The notes beneath the pieces are model-generated. The model ran no database searches and had not been told where the DNA came from. It worked only from the letters and a program-made list of their open reading frames with translations. A stretch of 64,000 bases of DNA from GCA-2683135 sp964507445 (GTDB lineage Bacteria; Planctomycetota; GCA-002687715), in the NCBI GenBank assembly GCA_964507445.1, contig CAZDQF010000006.1, forward strand, positions 151,003-215,002, in the 5' to 3' direction. Positions 38,222 through 45,303 of the stretch are shown here, in pieces. Each line of letters begins with the position of its first letter. Position 1 is the first letter of the stretch. Position numbers and translations under genes: made by a program.

Positions 38222-39040
38222 TCAGGGAGCAGGCGGCGACACCACGAATGGTCTTCCACCGGCGTCCATGGCGTCCAGGTAGTCGAAGGCCCGCAGGCCC
38301 ACGGAGATGGCATCATCTTCCGCCCGGTGCTTGACCTCGTCGGAGATGAACTCCCCTTCGGTCCGGTCCGCGAACACGGCGCAGACCGCGCCCGCGCGTA
38401 CGCGCGCCAGGGTGGCCAGGGTGAACAGGGTGCTGGTCTCCATCTCGAAGTTGAGCACTCCCTGCTTCGCCAACCGATCCGGCACATCGTCGAACCGCGG
38501 TGGGATGGTGTTCCCCACGCGACCCTGGAGTCCGTAGAACCCGGACGCCGCAGCGGTGACCCCCACGTGGAAGGTCGCCGACGCCTCAGAGGCCGCCGAC
38601 ACCAACGCCAGGGTCGCCTCGTGGTGGGCGTGAGCCGGATACCCTTCCTCCACGAACCCAAGGGAGGTGGACTCCAGCCGCACGGAGCCCGTGGACACGA
38701 CCAGCTCCCCCACCCTGATCTCGGGTTGCAGGGCGCCGCTGCTCCCGACCCGGATGAACACCGGGTCCGAGACGCACCCCAATAGCTCGATGACGGCGAT
38801 CTCCATGTTGCCGCAACCGATACCGGTCCCCATGACCGAGACCTCACGACCCCCGAGCTCACCGGTGTGGGTGACGTACTCCCGGCACTGACGGCTGACG
38901 CGTACGGAATCGAAACGATCCGCGACCCGTTGCGCGCGCCCGGGATCGCCCACGAGCAGGATGCGCGGCGCCACCTCCCCTTGCTTGAGGCCGATGTGGT
39001 ACTCGCGGCCGTCGCTATCGAGGATGCGCTCCGCCATCAT
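38222..39040 (-). CDS. udp: Uridine phosphorylase
   Basis: The 272-residue NP-I family enzyme cleaves uridine and related pyrimidine nucleosides to the base and (deoxy)ribose-1-phosphate. It aligns by eye with E. coli Udp: YHIGLKQGE, LVGDPGR for phosphate, GTGIGCGNMEIAVIEL, IRVGSSGALQPEIRVGELVV, HVGVTAAASGFYGLQGR, NFEMETSTL and ADRTEGEF. The ATG at 39038-39040 overlaps the deoC stop by one base (TGATG), so udp is the last gene of the microcompartment operon. The longer frame reaching 39277 overlaps deoC and is rejected. Confidence 0.93.
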   Translation of the reverse strand: MMAERILDSDGREYHIGLKQGEVAPRILLVGDPGRAQRVADRFDSVRVSRQCREYVTHTGELGGREVSVMGTGIGCGNMEIAVIELLGCVSDPVFIRVGSSGALQPEIRVGELVVSTGSVRLESTSLGFVEEGYPAHAHHEATLALVSAASEASATFHVGVTAAASGFYGLQGRVGNTIPPRFDDVPDRLAKQGVLNFEMETSTLFTLATLARVRAGAVCAVFADRTEGEFISDEVKHRAEDDAISVGLRAFDYLDAMDAGGRPFVVSPPAP

Positions 39041-39900
39041 CAGGCCTCCGCTTCCTTGACGATTCGAACGCCGGCGCTGGCGCCGATCCGGGTGGCCCCC
39101 GCGTCCACCATGGCCCGCATGGTCTCGTAGTCCTTCACGCCGCCAGAGGCCTTGACCCCCACATCCGCACCCACGGCGGCTCGCATCAGCGCGATGTCGG
39201 CCACCGTAGCGCCGTCGCTGGAAAAGCCCGTGGAGGTCTTCACGTAATCCGCCCCGGCGGCGACGGAGCGCTGACAAGCCAGACGCTTCTCGTCGTCGCT
39301 CAACAGGCAGGTCTCGATGATGACCTTGACGATGTTGCCCGGGTCCCGGGCCGCCACCACCGCCTCGATGTCCGCCTGCACCAGATCCGGGCGTCCGGAC
39401 TTGAGCAATCCCACGGGGATCACCATGTCCAGCTCTTCCGCTCCCGCGTCCTGGGCGCGACGCGCCTCCAGGGCCTTGACCTCGGAGAGGGTCGCACCGA
39501 GAGGGAAGCCGATGACGGTGCAGGTCTTCACTCCCGAACCTGCGAGGCGCTCTCGGCAGCGCCCCACGTAGACCGGGTTGACGCAGACGGACGCGAAGCC
39601 ATGCTCAGCGGCCTCCTGGCAGAGGGTGTCCACCTGCGCCTCCGTCGCGTCCGGCTTCAGCAGGGTGTGGTCGATGGCCGCAGCCACCTCTGCGGAGAGC
39701 TTCCCCATCCCCGGCGCGCCGCCGATCCGGCACGCTCCGGCGGACAGGAAGTCGTCCATCTTGAACCCGCAACGGCGCGCGCACGTCCCGGTGCAATCGC
39801 TGCAGACGGCTTCCCGGTTGGCTCGAACAGGCTGCGATAGCAGCGCATGCAGCTCGCCGGTGATCTTCTGGATCAAGCCTTCCAGTTCGGACTCGTTCAT
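39040..39900 (-). CDS. deoC: Deoxyribose-phosphate aldolase with microcompartment-targeting N-terminus
   Basis: DeoC cleaves 2-deoxyribose-5-phosphate to acetaldehyde and glyceraldehyde-3-phosphate. The aldolase domain starts at about residue 70 (AAIDHTLLKPDAT) and includes ELDMVIPVG, the Schiff-base lysine in YVKTSTGFSSDGAT, and VKASGGVKDYE. Before it lie about 65 extra residues: an amphipathic helix MNESELEGLIQKITGELHAL with hydrophobic residues at 6, 9, 10, 13, 17, 20 and 21, then a cysteine cluster C33-x2-C36-x3-C40-x3-C44 and FKMDDFLSAGACRIGG. Such helices carry enzymes into bacterial microcompartments. The cysteines could bind zinc or an iron-sulfur cluster; that is inference. It overlaps its neighbours on both sides. 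Confidence 0.94.
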   Translation of the reverse strand: MNESELEGLIQKITGELHALLSQPVRANREAVCSDCTGTCARRCGFKMDDFLSAGACRIGGAPGMGKLSAEVAAAIDHTLLKPDATEAQVDTLCQEAAEHGFASVCVNPVYVGRCRERLAGSGVKTCTVIGFPLGATLSEVKALEARRAQDAGAEELDMVIPVGLLKSGRPDLVQADIEAVVAARDPGNIVKVIIETCLLSDDEKRLACQRSVAAGADYVKTSTGFSSDGATVADIALMRAAVGADVGVKASGGVKDYETMRAMVDAGATRIGASAGVRIVKEAEA

Positions 39901-40187
39901 GCGGTGTCCTCACCCACCTCTTCCAGCGCCACGTCATCCACCACCGCCAGGACCATGGCCTGGACCGGCGTACGAGGATTGTCCAGCACCTGCCGCGAAG
40001 ACCCGCCTTCACGACAGACCAGCACCAGATCGCCGACCCCCGCGTCCACCCGGTCCACGGAGATGACCGGGCGACCGGCAGGCCTGCCCCCGAGGTCCAC
40101 GGGCCGCACCACGAGCAACCGATGCCCTTCCAGGTGCGCGTTCTTGACCGTGGCGTGGACCGTGCCTGTCACGCGGCCGAGGATCAT
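39897..40187 (-). CDS. Microcompartment vertex protein, EutN/CcmL (BMC-P) family, copy 1
   Basis: The 96-residue protein is a pentameric shell vertex. The N-terminus MILGRVTGTVHATVKN matches the family start M-x-LG-x-V-x-G-x-V-x-AT, followed by LLVVRPVD, a central VDRVDAGVGDLVLVCREGGSSRQ and the C-terminal strand VQAMVLAVVDDVAL. I use ATG 40185-40187, which overlaps the stop of copy 2 (ATGA). Its own stop overlaps deoC. The three vertex proteins here share the same start motif but differ in the middle, so they are paralogues rather than duplicates from an assembly error. Confidence 0.92.
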   Translation of the reverse strand: MILGRVTGTVHATVKNAHLEGHRLLVVRPVDLGGRPAGRPVISVDRVDAGVGDLVLVCREGGSSRQVLDNPRTPVQAMVLAVVDDVALEEVGEDTA

Positions 40188-40474
40188 GGGCTGCCCTCCG
40201 CATCGACACGATCGACGATCCCCACGACGGAAGCGTCCACACCCGCCACCTCCAGACCCGGGTGGGTCTCGAGCCACGGGATGGCCGCCTCGTAAGCGGT
40301 CACGTAGAGGACCACGTCCCCAGGGCCTGAGCCCACGGTGTCCAGGGCTGCGAGGGGCTCACCGGTCTCCTCATGGTGCTCGTTCACCGGGCACACCATG
40401 ACCAGTCGCCCCCCCTCCAGCGCCTCGTGGCGGCGCGTCGCCCAGACACTCCCGATCACTCGCCCCAGCTGCAT
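40184..40474 (-). CDS. Microcompartment vertex protein, EutN/CcmL (BMC-P) family, copy 2
   Basis: The 96-residue protein begins MQLGRVIGSVWATRRHEALE and continues RLVMVCPVN, LAALDTVGSGPGDVVLYVTA and ends with VDASVVGIVDRVD, which is the BMC-P fold. The GSSxR loop after GDVVL of the other two copies is replaced by YVTAYEAAIPWLE, a distinct loop that faces the pentamer's central region in known structures, so this copy may form a different pore. Its ATG overlaps the rpiB stop by one base. Confidence 0.9.
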   Translation of the reverse strand: MQLGRVIGSVWATRRHEALEGGRLVMVCPVNEHHEETGEPLAALDTVGSGPGDVVLYVTAYEAAIPWLETHPGLEVAGVDASVVGIVDRVDAEGSP

Positions 40475-41163
40475 CAGCCCTGTTCGATCTTCTCCACCCG
40501 GCGGGCATGCCGACCGCCCGCGTGCTCGGTGGTAAGGAAAACCCGAAGGACGGCCTTGGCCTGCATGTCCCCGATGGTCCGACCACCGAGGCAGAGGACA
40601 TTGGCGTCGTTATGTTCCCGCGCGTTCGTCACTTCCAGTATCCCAGCGCCCAGCGCCGCGCGCACGCCGCGGTGCTTGTTGGCCGCCATGCAGGAACCGA
40701 CACCCACGCCGTCGACGATGACACCGAACCGGGCGGCCCCGTGGGCCACGGCCTCAGCCACCTTGTGGGCGAAGTCGGGGTAGTCCACGGGGTCGGTGCC
40801 GTGGGTCCCCAGGTCCAGGACGTTCCACCCTTCCCCTTCGAGGAAGCCCCGCAGGGCGTCCTTGAGGGCGACCCCACCGTGATCCGCGCCCAACGCCACC
40901 ACGGGGCCGTCGGGCGAACCGGCCTCCGCCTCCTCGCGCTCCAGGAGCTCGACTCCGAGCCGCTCCGCGGTCTCACGAGCCAGGGGCGTCACGATGGCGT
41001 CAGGACACACGACCAGGACACCGGCCTCCCGCGCGTCGAGGACATCCTCCTCCGCCGCGAAGCTACGGGGCGCCCCCTCATCACCGGCGGCGCTCGCGGA
41101 ATCCACGCCCAGGTTCTCGTTGACGACCTTCCGGACGAAGCTCTCGAGCTGATCGCGGTTCAT
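40474..41163 (-). CDS. rpiB: Ribose-5-phosphate isomerase B with microcompartment-targeting N-terminus
   Basis: RpiB interconverts ribose-5-phosphate and ribulose-5-phosphate. The isomerase domain begins at about residue 88 (VVALGADHGG, D94-H95) and contains DYPDFAHKVAEAV, GVGVGSCMAANKHRGVRAAL and AREHNDANVLCLGGRTIG. The position of the catalytic Cys (E. coli Cys66) is Asp151 here, with a Cys at 158. The N-terminal peptide MNRDQLESFVRKVVNENLG is an amphipathic helix nearly the same as that of DeoC, and is followed by CPDAIVTPLARETAERLGVE, a segment like one seen in several microcompartment-associated proteins. This argues for encapsulation. It lies between BMC-P copies 2 and 3. Confidence 0.93.
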   Translation of the reverse strand: MNRDQLESFVRKVVNENLGVDSASAAGDEGAPRSFAAEEDVLDAREAGVLVVCPDAIVTPLARETAERLGVELLEREEAEAGSPDGPVVALGADHGGVALKDALRGFLEGEGWNVLDLGTHGTDPVDYPDFAHKVAEAVAHGAARFGVIVDGVGVGSCMAANKHRGVRAALGAGILEVTNAREHNDANVLCLGGRTIGDMQAKAVLRVFLTTEHAGGRHARRVEKIEQG

Positions 41164-41171
41164 GACTGAGC

Positions 41172-41489
41172 TCAGACCCTGAGGTCGTCCACGGTCCGCT
41201 GATCCAACGCTTGCCAGTCACGCCGAACCACCTCCAGGTCGTCGACGATGTGGGTGATCACGGCGTCCACCGGGCGATTGCGCGTGACCTCCGTCTGCCG
41301 TCCGCTGGAGCCCTGGGCGACGAGCACCGTCTCCCCGACCCCGGCGCCTACGGCATCCACCGCCACCACGAAGTCCTCACGCAGCCCTCCGTCCAGTTGA
41401 AGTCCCTGCACCACCAGGAACTTCAGGTCATCCACCATCGGATCATGGCGGGTGGCCCAGACCGTACCGACGACGCGGCCCAATAGCAT
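41172..41489 (-). CDS. Microcompartment vertex protein, EutN/CcmL (BMC-P) family, copy 3
   Basis: The 105-residue protein starts MLLGRVVGTVWATRHDPMV and has FLVVQGLQLDG, VDAVGAGVGETVLVAQGSSGRQ and VDAVITHIVDDLEV, the full BMC-P pattern with a short acidic C-terminal extension. It is the first gene of the operon: a strong ribosome site (AAGGAG, eight bases from the ATG at 41489) precedes it and 56 bases separate it from the divergent membrane protein. A promoter must lie in that short space; I cannot pick hexamers with confidence. Confidence 0.92.
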   Translation of the reverse strand: MLLGRVVGTVWATRHDPMVDDLKFLVVQGLQLDGGLREDFVVAVDAVGAGVGETVLVAQGSSGRQTEVTRNRPVDAVITHIVDDLEVVRRDWQALDQRTVDDLRV

Positions 41490-41545
41490 GCGTATCTCCT
41501 TCGGAACTTGCGAGTTGGGACGATCCAGGTTACAGCAACATCGTC

Positions 41546-42535
41546 ATGCTTCAAGTCAGGCCGGGACCTCGATCATCTCGCAGCTTGCTCGACGACGCCG
41601 TCACCGAAATGGCTCGGCTGCTGGGGATCGTGGCCATCGCGGACCTGATCCTGCGGCGCCTGAACAACGCGGTCCTCGGGTTACGGCTGTCTACCGAGAA
41701 CTGGCTCCTCAAGGCCCTGAATGACGTCGCTCCCGGAGAGCAGGCCCTCGTCGACCTGATGCTGGTCGCGTCCTGCCTTGGCTGCGCGTTCCTCGGGACC
41801 GCCATGATCCGCACCGGATCGGGCTCACACCGGGTCCTCGGTATCACCGTCCTGTCGGTCGCCCTCTGGAGCGGATGGTCCCGACTGGCGGGCGCCGCCC
41901 CTCCAACGCCGGTCGCCGCCCTCCCCAGCCTCGCGCTCGCGACGGTCATCTGCTGCCGTCATCTACCCGCGACCGTACTGCCCGTGGTGGGCGCCACCCT
42001 CTCCACGGTGTGGATGTTCGTGGTAGACCGGAGCTCTGGCACCTGGACCATTCTGGAGCGGTGCGCGGAGGTCACCATGCTCGCCGGGATCTTCGTCGCC
42101 TGGCCCCTGGCGGCCCCCATGCTTGCCAGGCGGAGCAGGGTCGGCCTGTTCGTCGCGGCGGGTGTGGCGGTGGCGGTGGGTCTGGGCGCGGTCCTGAACC
42201 CGCCCGCGTGGCGACACATCGTCGTGATCACCGTGCACGTGCACACCGCCGGGCTGCCCACGTGGCTGTGCGCGACTCTTCTGTCCCTCGCCTGCGGATC
42301 GCTGGTGGGGCTGGCTACCGCTGGCCCCCGGGGGCGCGGGTTAGCGCTGGGGCTGCTCCTGCTGCTGGCAGCGGCGCGCGGTCAGGAAGCGGAGTTCATC
42401 CCCCTGAGAGCGGCCGCCGTGGCGGCGCTGATCTGGGGGTGGCAGACTCAGATGTCCTCCTCGTCCTCGTCTTCATCCTCGTCTTCGTCGGCATCGGAAG
42501 CGAGATCCGCCGGATCGCCGCCGGCCTCGAACTGA
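41546..42535 (+). CDS. Multi-pass membrane protein, unknown function
   Basis: The 329-residue protein has about eight hydrophobic segments (for example ALVDLMLVASCLGCAFLGTA, VGLFVAAGVAVAVGLGAVL, GLALGLLLLLAAARG). I recognise no family. The C-terminal 88 bases run antisense through the end of the DUF151 gene and encode a run of Ser residues that mirrors the acidic run there. An alternative is that the true gene ends in the same place but starts at a later in-frame ATG near 41612 (MARLLGIV). Confidence 0.6.
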   Translation: MLQVRPGPRSSRSLLDDAVTEMARLLGIVAIADLILRRLNNAVLGLRLSTENWLLKALNDVAPGEQALVDLMLVASCLGCAFLGTAMIRTGSGSHRVLGITVLSVALWSGWSRLAGAAPPTPVAALPSLALATVICCRHLPATVLPVVGATLSTVWMFVVDRSSGTWTILERCAEVTMLAGIFVAWPLAAPMLARRSRVGLFVAAGVAVAVGLGAVLNPPAWRHIVVITVHVHTAGLPTWLCATLLSLACGSLVGLATAGPRGRGLALGLLLLLAAARGQEAEFIPLRAAAVAALIWGWQTQMSSSSSSSSSSSSASEARSAGSPPASN

Positions 42536-42975
42536 GCGTCGATCCGCTCCAGCACGCCGGTCACGTCTTCCACATCGTCCACGACCCGTCGCGCCACCAG
42601 GATGGGGACGCCGGTCTTCAGAGCGATGACCAGCGAATCAGAAGCGCGGATGTCGAGCCTCACCTCCTCGGGCTCAGGGCCGTCCCGCTTCAGCACGAGG
42701 GTCGAGCAGAACACGCCGTTGACGATGGAGGAGATCACGACCCGATTCACCTCGATGTCGAAACCCGTGAGGATGTAGGCGATCACATCATGGGTGAGGG
42801 GACGCTCAGTCCGCTGGCCGTCCCGGACCCGCATCAGGGCCTGGGCCTCGTAGCGACCGACGAAGATCATGAACGGCTTGCTCTCCACGCGCAGCACCAC
42901 GGCGGCGCTGTCACGAAATGGCAGCACGCGGTCCACCTCTGCGGTCAGAAGATCCAGTCCGGGGTCCGGCGACAT
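42448..42975 (-). CDS. DUF151/bifunctional nuclease (BFN) domain protein
   Basis: The BFN domain occupies residues 1-145: VLPFRDSAAVVLRVE, MIFVGRYEAQAL, RPLTHDVIAYIL, VVISSIVNGVFCSTLVL, LDIRASDSLVIALKTGVPI. These are typical of DUF151, some members of which have nuclease activity. The tail is strongly acidic (SDADEDEDEDEDEEDI). I start at ATG 42973-42975 because GGAGAG lies eight bases upstream and it precedes the domain; earlier starts at 43014 (ATG) and 43056 (TTG) are possible and the latter would overlap the upstream gene's stop. Confidence 0.85.
   Translation of the reverse strand: MSPDPGLDLLTAEVDRVLPFRDSAAVVLRVESKPFMIFVGRYEAQALMRVRDGQRTERPLTHDVIAYILTGFDIEVNRVVISSIVNGVFCSTLVLKRDGPEPEEVRLDIRASDSLVIALKTGVPILVARRVVDDVEDVTGVLERIDAQFEAGGDPADLASDADEDEDEDEDEEDI
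42454..42490. repeat. Triplet-like repeat coding Ser on one strand and Asp/Glu on the other
   Basis: Short TCC/TCG/TCT units repeat about 12 times. On the plus strand they encode poly-Ser at the end of the membrane protein; on the minus strand they encode the acidic tail of the DUF151 protein. The sequence is prone to slippage, so lengths of both tails may vary. Confidence 0.7.
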
Positions 42976-43052
42976 GAGGCTCTCCGATTGAATGGCTTCA
43001 GGGCCCGGCTCCATGTTAACGGCAACGACTCGCCGTCGCGCCGCAGGACCCT

Positions 43053-43682
43053 TCAACGCTCCCGGATGATCACGGGAGTGCCCACACCCACGTGCTCGAA
43101 CAGCTCGTTCACGTCCGCGTTGGAGAGCGCGATGCTCCCGTCCGTGAAGCGTCGCTCCATGAAGAAGAAGAGGTTCCCCTGAATACCCAGGGGTCCCCCC
43201 AGCGGCGTGTCGTGGGGAGGCTCCCGGCCCTCGTCCTGGGCGTCGATGATGGCGTCGAGGTCCGTCTCGGCGATGGCGTCCACCTCCCAGGCTCTTTGCG
43301 CCACCTCCTCCGATGGGAAGTTCAGCCTGAGGAAACGGGACCCCCGCGACATCAGGTCCTGCCGCTTCTCCTTCGCCACGATCCGGAACTCCCCGAGGGG
43401 GGTGGCCTGACCACGGTTGACGACGCGCCCTAAGGACCCGCGGCCATAGCCGATGTCATAACGCTTCAGCAGCCGGTCACCGTCGTAGAGGGAGAGGGTC
43501 ATGGGCTGGATGCGCACGATCACCACCGGGTCCGCCAGGGGCAGCTGCAATCCGGCCTTCCGCGCGACCTGGGGCAGGTCATCGGCGGCGAACTCCTGCA
43601 GAAACCCGGCCACCACCAAGGCAAAGAGAAACGCCAATGGCAGGAGCACTTGCAGGACAATTCTTCTTAACGGACCACCCAT
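43053..43682 (-). CDS. YkuD-fold (L,D-transpeptidase-like) protein without catalytic residues
   Basis: The 209-residue protein has a membrane anchor (IVLQVLLPLAFLFALVVAGF) and a YkuD domain (LSLYDGDRLLKRYDIGYGR, TPLGEFRIVAKEK, GPLGIQGNLFF, SNADVNELFEHVGVGTPVII). In active enzymes the motif is G-I-H-G followed by S-x-GC-I-R; here it reads GIQG and TDGSIALSNADV, so both the catalytic His and Cys are replaced. It probably does not cross-link peptidoglycan and may be a binding protein. I chose ATG 43680-43682 just before the anchor; a longer frame to 43715 exists. Confidence 0.82.
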   Translation of the reverse strand: MGGPLRRIVLQVLLPLAFLFALVVAGFLQEFAADDLPQVARKAGLQLPLADPVVIVRIQPMTLSLYDGDRLLKRYDIGYGRGSLGRVVNRGQATPLGEFRIVAKEKRQDLMSRGSRFLRLNFPSEEVAQRAWEVDAIAETDLDAIIDAQDEGREPPHDTPLGGPLGIQGNLFFFMERRFTDGSIALSNADVNELFEHVGVGTPVIIRER

Positions 43683-43775
43683 GTTCAGTGGAATCCGCGG
43701 ACCGGACCCCCTCACGTTCGATATCGACCGCGGGAGGCGATCCTGTGAAGTCCGATGTCGGCGGAGCCCGCAGGC

Positions 43776-44951
43776 TCAGGGTCCCGGAGCGGACGCCGAG
43801 GGGTCCATGGCTCTCAGATAGGTGACCGCACGCTCGATCACCTCCGCAGCGCGCTCCACCTCGGCCATGGTCGTGGTCTCGCAGCAGGAGATCCGGACGG
43901 AACCGTGGAGGAACTCGAAAGGCACGCCCATGGCCTCGAGCACGTGGCTGCCGCCGTACTGAGCCGCCGAACACGCCGACCCGGCGGACAGGCAGACCCC
44001 CTCACGAGCCGCCGTCAGCACGACCGCCGACCCTTCGATCCCCTTGAAGGACACGTTGACGGTCCCTGGGACCCGTCGGGCCTCCGCCCCGTTCAGCCGC
44101 ACCCCCGCGATACGGAGGAGGCGTTCTTCCAGCGCGTCGGACAAGGCCCTCAGTCGCAGGCATCGCTCCTCGACGCCCCGACCCATGTGCTCAGCAGCGA
44201 CACCGATACCGACGATCCCGGGCACGTTCTCCGTACCCCCGCGTCGGCCTCCCTCCTGCCCAGCGCCGACGACGAACGGCATGCAACGCGCACCCCGGCG
44301 CACGAACAACACCCCCACACCCTTCGGTGCATGGAATTTGTGGCCGGACAAGGACAACAGGTCCGCCCCCAGGTCTCCGACATCCAAGGGGATCTTCCCC
44401 ACCGCTTGCACGGCGTCCACGTGGACGGTGGCCCCCGCCTCCCGAGCTCGACGGGCCACCTCCTCGACCTGGGTGATGACTCCGGTCTCGTTGTTGGAGA
44501 GCATGACGCTGACCAGGTCCGGCGCCGTCTTCAGCTCCAAGTCCAGCCGGTCCAGGTCCAGGTTCCCCGACCCGTCCACGGGCAGCACGACGATCTCCGC
44601 ACCCCTCGCGCCCAGCCACTGGGCCACGTCGTGAACCGCCTCGTGCTCCACGGCTGAGATCAGAACGCGAGGGCGGTCACGTCGCGACGCTTCCACCACA
44701 CCGCGCATGGCGGCGTTGATGGACTCCGTCGCACACGAGGTGAACACCACCTCGGTCTCACGGGCGCCGAGCACCTCAGCCACCTGGGCCCGGGCCCGAT
44801 CCACGCGCTGCCGAGCAGCCTCGCCGATCCCGTGGATCGAGGATGGGTTGCCGAAGCCCTCCCCCAGCACCTCGTTGATGGCCTCCACGACCGCCGGCAA
44901 CGGGCGGGTCGTGGCGTTGTTGTCCAGGTAGATCTGCTCGTCTTGAGTCAT
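43776..44951 (-). CDS. nifS: Cysteine desulfurase (NifS/IscS family)
   Basis: The PLP enzyme takes sulfur from cysteine for iron-sulfur cluster assembly. The 391-residue protein has YLDNNATTRP, NPSSIHGIGEAAR, EHEAV, LSNNETGV, HVDAVQAVGK, SLSGHKFHAPKGVG with the PLP lysine, GGTENVPG and the sulfur-accepting Cys in CLSAGSACSA. I use the ATG at 44949-44951 (MTQDEQIYLDNN), eight bases after the partner gene, instead of the very long upstream frame. The paired BFD protein suggests a small Nif-like cluster-building unit. Confidence 0.95.
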   Translation of the reverse strand: MTQDEQIYLDNNATTRPLPAVVEAINEVLGEGFGNPSSIHGIGEAARQRVDRARAQVAEVLGARETEVVFTSCATESINAAMRGVVEASRRDRPRVLISAVEHEAVHDVAQWLGARGAEIVVLPVDGSGNLDLDRLDLELKTAPDLVSVMLSNNETGVITQVEEVARRAREAGATVHVDAVQAVGKIPLDVGDLGADLLSLSGHKFHAPKGVGVLFVRRGARCMPFVVGAGQEGGRRGGTENVPGIVGIGVAAEHMGRGVEERCLRLRALSDALEERLLRIAGVRLNGAEARRVPGTVNVSFKGIEGSAVVLTAAREGVCLSAGSACSAAQYGGSHVLEAMGVPFEFLHGSVRISCCETTTMAEVERAAEVIERAVTYLRAMDPSASAPGP

Positions 44952-44959
44952 GAACGCAC

Positions 44960-45220
44960 TCAGGATCGACGTCGAAACAGGCGACCGATGCCACCCAACA
45001 ATCCGCCCCGATCCGCTTGCTTCTCCGCCTTGATGGCGGCCATGAGTTCTTCGATCTCGGGATGACAGGAGCGACAGCCACCCCCTGCCTTGCACAGCCG
45101 CGTCACCTGCGAGACCGTCTTGCACTCCTCGCTCCGGAGGGTGTCCGTGACCCGCCCGTAGGAGACGCCTAGGCAGTAGCACAGGGTCTTCTCTCTGTTG
45201 GTGTCGAGCACCCCAGCCAC
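44960..45220 (-). CDS. BFD-type [2Fe-2S] protein (NifU-central-domain-like)
   Basis: The 86-residue protein carries a C-x-C (CYC) and, 32 residues later, C-x2-C (GCRSC), the spacing of Fer2_BFD domains such as bacterioferritin-associated ferredoxin and the middle domain of NifU. VSQVTRLCKAGGGCRSC is the family helix-turn. The last 20 residues are basic. The GTG at 45218-45220 has a GGAGGAG ribosome site. It lies directly upstream of nifS, so it may accept or pass sulfur or electrons in cluster assembly. Confidence 0.85.
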   Translation of the reverse strand: MAGVLDTNREKTLCYCLGVSYGRVTDTLRSEECKTVSQVTRLCKAGGGCRSCHPEIEELMAAIKAEKQADRGGLLGGIGRLFRRRS

Positions 45221-45303
45221 CTGTTCTCCTCCATTCGCCGGATGTCCGCCGAGGGATCGCTTCAGGGAACCGGAGCGACCCGCGGGGCATCGAGACCCCG
45301 GGG

